Positions 44,517 to 56,500 of a stretch of DNA of 64,000 nt are shown here, in pieces. The position numbers and the translations under genes were made by a program. Below the pieces are notes generated by a model. It saw nothing but the letters and a program-made list of their open reading frames with translations. It was not told where the DNA came from and ran no database searches. Each line of letters opens with the position of its first letter. The stretch's first letter is position 1. The stretch covers positions 17,366,659-17,430,658 of the forward strand of contig CM072811.1 in the NCBI GenBank assembly GCA_037013495.1. The letters run 5' to 3'. This DNA is from Hippophae tibetana (lineage: Eukaryota > Streptophyta > Magnoliopsida > Rosales > Elaeagnaceae).

Positions 44517-47500
44517 CTGTGACACCACAACGTGACAAAAAGTCATGATTTAATAGTCAAAGTGGAAGGTTTATACGTATGGGGGAGCTCAGTAACACAG
44601 ATCAGAGTAGCCCTTACCTCACTCTCATTCATGTCTCCAATTGCGAGCCTTATGCATGAAGATAACTGGTCAAAAAACAAAAAATAACATGGAAGTCAAC
44701 TTTTTGCACAGAGAAGAATTCCAGCAAAAAAATTGCAGTGTACGTAGGCTTTACTTCTTGCTCAGAAATGCAGTGATTCTCTCCAGCACTGCATCTGACA
44801 AAGGCTAATTCACAAGCTTGGCGGAAAAATGGCTGCTTCATGAGATTCGATACCCCAAATAAGAACTGAAAGAAACACAATAGAGCAATTATCTATGGTC
44901 CTTAAGAAAAAAAAAACAAAAAAAAAGTGTTTGACCCATGTGCTGAAAGAAAATTCACGTCACAAAAGGTCTACAGAGCAACACTGGGTAAGTCGCAAAT
45001 TGTAAAATAAATGGATTTTCTCTAATATAAGTAAAGGAAAAAAAACATGCAAGTCATTGTAAAACTCATTTGACACGAAGTTCCTCTCTTGCAGTGCAGA
45101 GTCACATGCACTTAAGCAAACTAATTTCCAAAAACATAATACTATCATATCCATTACCCTAATAAAATAAAAGATATACAGAGTGAATTTGAATTACCTG
45201 CTTAAATGTGACTGATCCATTATTGTCAACATCAAGGAATGCAAATATCTGCAACCCAACACAAATTATTTGTGAACTACAAACAGAGAATAGATTGAAT
45301 CAATAAGATATACAGGCCATTCTGATGACAAAATAAGTTTAAAAAATGATATTAACAAATCATAATAATTTTGCTTAAGTGCATGTGACTCTGCACTGCA
45401 AGAGATAATCTACATCAATGATGTGAATGCTATTATATTTTCAAATTTAAATTTAATAAATCACTCCTAAAATCAAGAAAAATATCAAATCAAACAAAAC
45501 ATATATTCACCATTAGATGAACATAAATCCATGGTTAGAAATGATTAGTCAAAAAAAAATTTCTAAACCATTTGTAAGGTAATGTCGCATAGAACAAATA
45601 TATTTTATCAAATATGCATATAGATATGGCATGCAAATATATATCAGTGGAAAATCAAATTGCGAAAGAGACTTTCTCTTCAACAATTATTTTTTTTATT
45701 TATACGAAACATGATATTATATTAAAATATGTAATAGGTAGAAAATTACAAAACGGATCAGTAATCCACTTGCAAAAGAGAGCACCAATCTAGATTGAAT
45801 AGAAACCAAGAGTCATGACACAAAAACCTAACTAGAATATACAAGTTCCCTAATTAAAGTTTATGAAAAATTGAGAATAATCTCTTAACTCCTTAAGAAC
45901 CGAAACCCATGAGGATGCCAAAAACAGAATTTTCTCCCACAAAAATTCAAAATCATTCTGACTATCTTCAAAGATTCTCTTATTTCTCTCTATCCATAAG
46001 ATCTAAAGAATAACTCCAACCCCACACTTCCACAGCACCCTAGCTTTTGACGCCATACTACTATTCTCAAACATGTAAAAGTCTCCATAACTATAGAATG
46101 AAATGACCTGCTCTTCAACATTTAAAAAGACCATTTATTGTTCTTAACAAAACAAGAAACTGTGAGCAATGAAAAGCCTACAAATGTCTATTTTAAAGAG
46201 AAAAGGAAGAACAAGAAAAACTTCTTATAACATAAATGATAGATTAAAAGCATTTATTCAAGCTTTATCTACCAAATCCTCCGTTTAAGCCTATCTATCT
46301 ATTATCTATTATCTATTATAGAGGGAGCTTACCATTTGAAAAGGAAGTGATATATTGTCCTTACTTTTGCATATTCATTTTTGTCCATCTATCAAGTTTC
46401 ATCAATTATATGTTAAATCTTTTGGAAATTAAAAATCTAAATGTAATTACATTTTTACCTAACTTAATTTCAATAAATAATGAGGATGTTCCAATTCATC
46501 ATTATATTTTTCTTTGACATACAAATTGTAATCAAATTATAAATGTAATTGTTTTAGTAATGCACCTATTTTCAATAAATTTAGGAAAAACAAAACAATT
46601 AGGGTTCCAAAGCAATCACTGTCATTTTTTGTAACAAAAAGTAGAGCATAGAATGGTGATTTTTTCGTATCACTATAATTATTAATAGTTGTATTATTAA
46701 ACAGCTAGGCATATATTTTATTCGTATCATAATAATTTGAAATACTAACAGGCTAGGCATTCATCAATAATAATATCATCTTTATCTTATTATAAAAGGG
46801 ATGCTAAATGCACATAAATTTTTACTCACTAATTATGGTGTACCACATAGCGTGACAAAAACAAAGAGTAAACTAACAAAGATACCACTGAACTATTGAA
46901 AAAGTTACTAGCTTACCATCTAACTTTTTGGATAACAAAAATACTACCAAAGTACAATTAGTGAGACAAATCTCTTATCCGTTTGGTTAACAGTTACAAA
47001 CTAATGGAAAATAACTTCCTCAAGTCAAGTGATAGATTTGTAGGAGCACTAGACAAAATTAGAAAATTGAAACATCAATATGAATATATAAACATTATTG
47101 AAGGGAGCACTTAGACAAAATTTACAAATTATTATTACCTTTGTTACACGAATTCTTTTAGAACATCAAGACTTGTAAATTTTGGGATACATATAAGAGT
47201 CAGACACGCCCCTTTTTTAAATATTTTGAAAATTCACACCAAATTGGAATGTCTGAATACTCACACCCGTATCCATGTTAGGTCACTTGGACATAGGTAT
47301 TTTGAGAAATGGAAACCCAAGAAACATAGATTATTATTATTAATTTTTAATCAAAAAAGTGGAAAAGAGGCATGTGTCCCTCTTGATCACATGTTCCCTC
47401 ATTGGACCGAGGAATTATTAAATAAAATCAATATTCAAAGTTTACAATTTTTTAAGTAATATAATTGCTAGCTAGAGAACTTTACGAAAATTTGATAATA

Positions 47501-50500
47501 AAAGTAGCATGAGATTTTTGTTAGTTTATTAGAAAAGTGTAAGAAAAAATAATTATTTGGAGCTCCGTTTTATGCTTCATTTCTTTGATTTGGCTGAAAA
47601 AAGCAACTGTAATGTTCGTATTTTAGTATTTAGGAATGTGTAAGGTTTGTTGGACACCTCTATAATTTAAATTTCTTCAGTTATAATTACCTTTTTTAAA
47701 AACTTCAATTATCATTATTGACATTAAATTCCTATTATTTACTTGGAATGTATAACAAATGCATTAATAATCATTTTTTTCTTACAACTATTATAATATA
47801 AAGGTGAGTTATGATGGAAAAAAATATAGGTGTGAGTTTGCATTTTTTTTTTGGGAGAGAGAGGGGGGTCGTTAAAAATATCACAGCAATTAAAAATTTT
47901 ACTTTACAATTTAATATTCAAATGTTTCTAAAGATCGAAACCTTGCTCTGATATTAGCAAAAACAGATCTAACAATAGGACTAACCATTATATAATTACA
48001 ATTTTAATAATTTAAAAGACTATTTTAAATGAGTGGTGATATTACCACGACTCAAATTATTATTGCCACAAAAATAATTCATTAATGATAACTTTATCTA
48101 ATAATAATGGTACTAAAGTATAATTAATTGTATGAGTAAAATGAACATTTCAAATACTTTTATTGTGACAATAACAAAAGTAATTGTAACAATATTATTA
48201 ACTTTTTGAATTTGACGTTTCTCCACCATTAAAAACTGCCTATAGCTATAAGCATGGACCATATAATTTGAAATACCAAACGACATGGCATTTATCAATC
48301 ATCAATATTATCCTGTCATATAAAAAAAAAGATCATTTAGCTACTAATTCAATTTATTACTTTAAATATTTTTTGTTTCAATTTACTACTTTTATTACTG
48401 AAATGTCTTTCAATCAACTATTTTAAAAAATATTGGTCAATTTAATCAAAATATTCAAGTCACTTACGCGATAAGTGAAGTTATAAGAGTGTTGTGAATA
48501 ATATGATGCAGTTATAAATTCATGTGCTATGCATGTAACTTAAATTTTCATATCAAATTGACAATTTTTTATTAGAATAATTGATTGAAAGACATTAAAT
48601 AATATAAGTAGTCAATTAAAATAAAAAAAATATTTCAAGTAATATATTGAAAATTTTCCAATAACATGGGTAACTAACTGAACATCTGCCCTATCTAGCC
48701 CTATCTAGAGGTATGAATAAACTTAAATATTCTCTAACACATTTGCCCTGCCTAGAGGTAAACTTGTATATTGTCTAACACATTGTCATACACAATCAAA
48801 ACATTTAATTTCAAATAGTAAAACAAAAATATATAAATTTCGAATTGATTTTAAATATAATCAAAATGAATAGATACAATTAAAATACAAAAAAATTCTT
48901 AGTTAGATAACAAAAACATAGATTCAAAAAATATAGATGAAAGACAAAATATTATTTATTGAAAATTTAAATTTAAAAGAAGTAATTTGATTGGTATAGC
49001 CTAAGGTTTAATCTTATAAACATTATCAAGTATCACAAATTCTAGGAAAGCCAAATTTCCACAAAGTGAGGAAAAAAACTTGTGAATAAGAAAAAAAATC
49101 ATGGAAGCTCCATTTTATGCGTTATTTATTTGCTTTGGCTGAAATAACTGTAATATGCATGTTTAGGAATATGTAAGGTTTTATGGACACGCCTCAATAA
49201 TTTAAATTTCTTACGTTAGCATTAAGTTTTTGTTTGAAACTTTAACTATCATTAATGACATTAAATTCCCATTATTAAATTGGGATGTGTAACATACATT
49301 AATTAGCAATTATTTGTTTTGCTAAGCGTGGGCATTGTTTTGTATTAAATAATTTGGTAATTTATGCTGCACATGCTTGCATTTGCATTCAAAACACAAA
49401 CAAATATAACCGCACTGAAACACAAGGTTTAGTGCTTGCTTAAGGGATGTCAAATCTTAAATTTTCATATTTAAGTTGATTTATAAGCATGGACCTCCTC
49501 AAAAGCTTTCAACTACAAGGTTTTATTTCCTTTTCTCCCTTATTTCCTGCCAATTTTGTTTGTTCTTTTTAACTCACATGTTTGTTTGTTTTTCCTTTCA
49601 AAGTTATGGCATAATTTGCATTTGATTTTAATTTGTATCTCATATAAACAAATTTTGTATTCAAAATTTTGCAGTTTTCTCTATGTATAATTCTATATCG
49701 AATTTCTTTTATTTTCCTATATCAATTTGTTCACTAGTCAAATGTCAAACTTGTATAATTTTCTTATTTTTCTTCCATTTTTAAGCAAAAATTTTATTGT
49801 AATTAGTGATCGGGAAATTTAGATGATTAGTGACCTTGAACATGATATTAGAGTTGGTGATCCATATATTTATGTATTTATTTTTATGTGAATGTATTTT
49901 GCATTCCTAATGGATAATAGTGGCTGGATGTTAGACCAAACTCTTTACTCTCTTAAGATAATTCACCGTTTGAGGCATTATCATAGAACCCTAATGCTTC
50001 CATTTGGACCAAATTAATGAAGTACGCACAAATTGTTTGCATGGATATTACCAAATGGTGTTTTTCATTTTTCAAGTTCGTGCAGCAAGTGTACTACGAA
50101 CTAATTATTGTTGTTAATTGCTTACAGTAAGGGAGGCTTTGTTAACTTAACTCTTAGATTTATACTGTAGTTAGTTGACTAGTTGTGCATCACTTCTATT
50201 GTTGTGAATAGTTCTAACTGTATGCTTCATGTTGCTGGTAATGTGCATTACCATGCCCTTATAAGTATTTCAACTTGGAACACATTCGTTTCTTAAGGCA
50301 ATTAACACTCCACTTTTTAAGGAAAAAAATGAATTACGGCTGATGTGTTTATTGCTTACTTTCATCATCAAAACATTTGGTATATGTCAAAGTTGTTCAA
50401 ATTTATGATTAATTGTCATTTTTCATTATTTTATTTTTACCCCATATTCGATATATGTCACAATGACACAATGCATGTTGTTGATTATGCCATATATAAT

Positions 50501-53500
50501 TATATCTCATATTGTTAATTTAAACTATACATATAATTTAATTACTTATGTAACCACTAAAATTTATAATATTTTGATCATAAGCTTCTACTTATGAAAA
50601 TATTTCATACCAAATTATCTTAATATCAAGAACTAGGAAATTGTCAAGTTGTTCTTGTACTTTGACAATAGACTACTTTTGAAAATTGCCAACTATATTG
50701 ATTTAAGTTGTTTAGGGGTGTTCACAGTTCAAAATTGTTGAATTCGAGCTCCTCCAAACCAATCCTGCATTTGATCAGATTGCATAATTTCCATTCAATC
50801 TGTTTGGATAATGTCTTCTATGCACTTTTTATGTTGCTTTTGACTATTTACCCTAACTTTTCATTAACATATAAGTATTTGATGTAAAATACAGTCATAA
50901 ATATCATGATGACAATGCAACTACTATTTTATTAATATTACAATCTTACTAAACATGAATACAAAATTAAGTCAGAAATACGAAGAGAGAACTCAATGAT
51001 ATTCTCTCAATTTATATATTAAGCAAACTAAGAGAGTGTATAATAAACAGTTGTACATAATATAAATGCTAAAAGAGTGAGATATGTGCAAAATATAAAC
51101 ATTATTTAATTTTGATTGGTCCAGATTGGATTGTATTGTATTAGATGGTAGACAATGCAATCCACCAACCAATCTGAACTTCATAAATTGAGAATTTTTT
51201 CAATTCAATCCAATCCAATCATCAATTCGAAACCACTCAAAATTTAATGGATTGGTTCGTAACTGTTAGGTTCATCGGCTGATCAGATTTTTTGCACCCC
51301 AAAAGTTGATAACTTTTGTTTTTGGAGGCTATTGTTTTTTCATTAAAAATGCAAGGCTTTACTTCACAATCTACCACAACTTTACCCATTTGTACAAATC
51401 TACTAGTCAAACTTTTGAAGTATCAAAATGAACCACCAAACTTATTTTACGCTGTAAGAATGTACCATTATCATTAAAAACCTAATGGAATTTGATCTGA
51501 AATATATCACGCGCAACTCACATGACAAGATGTACCCTTAAAACCCCTAGATCCCCCTTGATTAACCATAATCCAAAATTCCAAGCCTATTCATTCCTCT
51601 GTCGATGCTAAGCTTGAAGCTATTTGTCAAATCCTGGTAAATAATCAAAAACGGAGGAAAACAGAGAAGTTTGTGGCTCGCCTAGAAGGTCACATTCTCA
51701 ATCCCAAGCTGGCTCAATAATAATGTAAGATGTTAAGCACCCTAAGCAATAGTGGGTTTGAAGGAGGATTCAAAGATTGTTTGCAAGGTGAACTAATCAT
51801 CACCATTTTTATCACACTGATAACAGATAGCAATGGATCTGTTAGGTCTTCACTACTATCAGATCTCACTTTCCCTGATACCACCGACGCCATGGGATAA
51901 AAGTAATTCAGACAACTTCATGTTGGAGAAATACCCATCTAAGATTGATTGGGCTTCAATCTTGGCTAAAAACTGATGCTTTGTATTTGCTAAGATTATA
52001 ATTTCTGTGTCCTCTATTTGTTTAGTTAAATGTTAATTGTTGTATCAGAATTGTAATTTGTAGGGGAATTTTTGGAGTTTAGAGTCAAATCTGTTTACCA
52101 AAATGCAATTAAGTTTTTGAAAGTATTTTGAGTTAGGGATTGTAGGTTATGGTTAATCGAGGGGATTTGGGGGTTTCAAGAGTAATCTGGTTTGCCTGTG
52201 ACATGTTTCATGTTAAGTTTCGTTAGGTTTTTAACAGTAATGGTATTTTCGCAACTTAACATAATTTCGGTAGTACATTTTGATACTTCAAAAGTTGAGT
52301 GTTAAATTTATACAAATGAGTAAGGCTTAGTAGTAGATTGTAAAGTTTACCTAAATATGAGTGTTAGATTTATACAAATGAGTAAAGCTTGGTAGTAGAT
52401 TGTAAAGTTTACCCAAATGTGAGGTTTCTTTAGGAGGAATTTTATTTTTCTTAATTAAAGTTCCATTACAAATTTATTTACACATAATAACAAAAATTAT
52501 ATGATAAAATACACAATCTAGAGAAAGTATATTTCAAATCTATTGATTTCAACATTTCATTAAGAAATTTTCGTAATAAAAAGCATTAACATAATTTTTT
52601 ATAATATAATTTTATGAGAAAAATACACCCAAAGTCCCTTAGAATAGTTTAGTCTCTTTGTTATTTTTGTAGCAGTTTAGTCATTTTATTATGAAAAATG
52701 AAAAATGATCAAATTTAAGAACTTTATTTTTATTTTATTTTTTATCAATTTTTTAATCATTATTATCCATTCTTAAAGTTAATCTATGAAATTGATATCT
52801 CAATAACAATTGAAAAAATAAAAATAAAATGCAATAATTGGTCGTTTATTCTTATACTATCACTTTTTCAAAACAAAAAAACTAAACTGTTACAAAAAAA
52901 ATACAAAGACTTAAACTGCTCTTCTTGACATAACTAAGGGATTTGTGGGATCACCCATCCTAATTTTATTTTATATGTGATCAACAATTTATTGTATTCT
53001 TTTCTTCTATATTTCAAGTTAAGCTCGCAGGTGCAAAGGTCGTATAGTTGACTAGTATAATGAAAGTTAAGAAATAACTACTTTGAAGATCATACATTCC
53101 ACATTCCACAAACTTGGTTCTAGTTTAAAACCAGCATGACTTGGATTATTTTCTAATACAATGATTGATTAAGCATATATCTTTTTGTAGAAATTTATAC
53201 ATAGCGAAGGTCTAGAAAAGCAGTTTATTGTTAAGTAACAGACTAACCTTTTCGGATAAAGTACCATGCTTGAGCTGCAGGACCTTCACAAAATCATAGT
53301 ATTTAACTCGACCACTGCATGTGAGATTAAAATGATATTAAACTTCCATGAGATGAAAATGCTTAACCATAAAATTCGAATACTGATAAAAATGCATAGG
53401 CTTTAAGAAATTGAAGATTAAAATAAAAAATTTGTTAACTATCATAATTTAGATGACATAAGAATTATGAATATAAATATATGACCCAGAAAGGATGAAA

Positions 53501-56500
53501 ACAAAAAATGGAGAAACCATTAGATTAGTTTGATTAAGCAATTTTGCTATGTTATTAAATTAAAGAAAGGATAATGGGTAGCAAAAGTTTACTATCTTTG
53601 ACAAAAGTGTACACTTTGGTAGGGCAATATAAGTCCACTTCTTTTGAAAGAGTTATTGAAGTCCAAAAAGATTCAGGCTAAACTTTTTGAATAGAATTGG
53701 CATTTTGAAAAATATATTATTATTTTTTTACCAAAAATAAAGTCAATAAATATTTAAATAATACTTTTTTTCACACCGGTAAAAGGTTGGGTGAGATTCC
53801 AAAATACAATATGGATTGTGTTCAAACTTATACCATCAACACCACAAATTTTTAAATGCTCCACCACAATTAAAAAAAAAGGCATGGAAAATGAATCACT
53901 TAAATGGGTGAATTTTTTTTTTGGGTCAACACCGTAAAAGGTTTAAACCATAAATAATAATAAATTCAAAAATAAATAATTTATAGATTAAAATAATAAG
54001 TAAATAAAAGATAAATATTTAAAAAATATTAATGTGGCTATTTATTTAAGAAGATGGACTACAATTTAATTGTGAGTAAAAAACAATTATTTTAATATTT
54101 TTTGTTGTTATTTTTTGCTGTTATTTTTTGTAAAATAAATAAATATTTTTCAAAATGCTAATTTTACCACTAAATATTTGGCCTAAAATTTTCATATCGA
54201 CTTCGGTGACACTTTCACAAGAAGTAACGGACTTGTACTACTTCACTAAATAACTAACGGATTAAAATACACTTTTGTCCAAAGTAGGAGACTTCAACTA
54301 CCCTTTATCCATGAAAAAAATACTAAATCCATGCTCTATCATCCCTTCCTCTTCCTCTCCATCTCTCTCTTTTCATCTTTGTCGAGTATCTCTGGCATTC
54401 AAATTCACATTACACTTATATGCATAAAATCTTGGGCAAGTAGTTCAAATAAAATAAGAGGCATTCTATCTAAGAAAACAGAGGTAACAATCAAAAAATT
54501 ATTAAGGTTGGGGAATGCTTGGGATCTAAAGAAGCTGTGAGTGTCCCAGAGCCCATCTCGAGTGGTGGATTAATCGAAGGAAAGCTTGGAAATTTTAAAG
54601 ATAAACATCTGTCTCTCTTTAAGTATAATTAGATGTGAAAAACTGGATTGCAACGAAGGTATTAACTTCAATGTTTGGGTTCTCGTAAACCTATTTAAAG
54701 GGATCTACAAATGGGGCAGGAAGAAGGAATTGTTAGTAATTCAGACTCTGAAGTGAGCATAAATGAAAACAATGAGGAGATCCAAGATGTTTTTAATTTA
54801 GACTCAAGAGCTAAATAAACTCGTAATTTGGATATCTTGGGGCATTGTTTAGAAGCGCAGGAGACTTGAATGGAATTGATGATTTGAATGAACTTTAATA
54901 AGCTAGGAACGATATTTTACAAGAGATTGGTAATGACACAGATTCTGGTGAGGATGATGCAGATAGCAATTAAGATAGAAAGTGTGAGGCCGAAGATGAG
55001 GTTTTGGTTGACACTCAAAGTTTGTATTTACCTTTGCAGTATCTGTGGGATACTAAGACGTGAATATTCAATTTTAATCAAAATTAGACCAAGTGAAGGA
55101 GACAAGACTAGTGGCTATCAGAAGTTATTAATCCTTGTAAAAGAAGGGCTAGGAATGTTTTTTGGAGAAGTTGGTTGGTCTATACAGTTTTTGTAGTCTT
55201 AATTGGTGTATAAGACGTGATTTTATTGTAGTCAGATTTCCCAAAATTAAGTTGTGGGAGAGAAACTAAAAGCATGAAGAATTTTAATTTTCTTATACAA
55301 AGAAGACAATGTTAAAAGAAAATGTTTACCCAAGCGGTAGTTTTATTTGGTCAAGCTGTAGATCCGATCATGTTTGTTGTAAACTTGACAAATTTTTATT
55401 CTTACCAGAGTGGGAAACATTGGTTAGGTCTAATATTAGACAAGAGTTTGTTAGAGAGTTATTTCTTATGACTATCCAATTCTATGTAAGTTTGAGAATG
55501 TTTAGCTTAATCACAAAGATTGCATCCATAAATTGCCACAATGGTGGGGATAAGCGTCTTTTAGGAATGACGTGGTTATAAGTTTATGAAAAAGTTTAGA
55601 CTACCTTAAAGAAAAGTTAAAAATGTGCAACAAGGAGAAATTCAGAGATTTGAAAGAAAGAATAAAATCTTTGGAGGAAAGGATTTCATTCATAGGTAGG
55701 TATCAAGTAGATGGACGTTTCGATAAGTCATTAAAAGTAGAGTTAATTGGCTTAAAAATTCAAAAGGAAGATCTAATTGTAAATGAAGAATCCTTCTGGA
55801 GACAAAAGTCAAGCTACATGGATTAAGCAAGGAGATGTGAACATAATTTCTTTTCATAACATGGCAAACAAAAGGAATAATAGAAGCATGATTGGAAAAA
55901 TTGGAAAGGATGATGAAATGTAATGGAGGAAGATCATCTAATAGAAGAGGAAGTATTGCGTTCCTCAAGAAGCTTTACTTTAATATTGATGGGTCAAGAC
56001 AACTTTAAGGATTAGATTGGGGTGCATCTTAGGTTAAATAATTTACTTAAAAAGGCCTTATGAAAAAGAAATTAGAAAAGCAGTCTTTGAGACTCGAAAG
56101 ATAAAGCCCCTAGTCCAGATGAGTTTAACGTTGTTTTTCTTCGTAAGTGTTGGGAGATGATCAAAGATGAGTTGTTAGAGATGTTTTGGGAATCATATAA
56201 TGATAGCATAGTTATTAAAAAACTAATGCTACTTTTATTTGTTTAACTTTGAACAAAGACAATGCCTTGAGAGTCATAGATTTTAGGCCAACAAGTTTGG
56301 TTACCGATTTATACAAGATCATTGCCATGATTTTGTCTTTGACACAAAAATAAGATTTTGTCTTTAAGGCAAAAATAGGTACTTAAGTCTGCCATCTTAG
56401 TTGAACAAGCAGTATTTGTAAAAGATAGACAAATTTTAGATATTGATATAATAGCAAATGAAATTGTAGAAGAGTATACGAGGAACAAGGAAGACACTTT

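Larger units (their letters stand above)
46730..49320. repeat. Diverged direct duplication, offset about 1.53 kb, within LPEAT2 intron 10
   Basis: 47560-47790 matches 49103-49310 ('gagctccgttttatgcttca' / 'aagctccattttatgcgtta', 'ttgacattaaattcctatta' / 'atgacattaaattcccatta'). 46730-46795 matches 48261-48320 ('aataatttgaaatactaa' / 'ataatttgaaataccaaa'). Each copy carries different small insertions. Confidence 0.6.
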
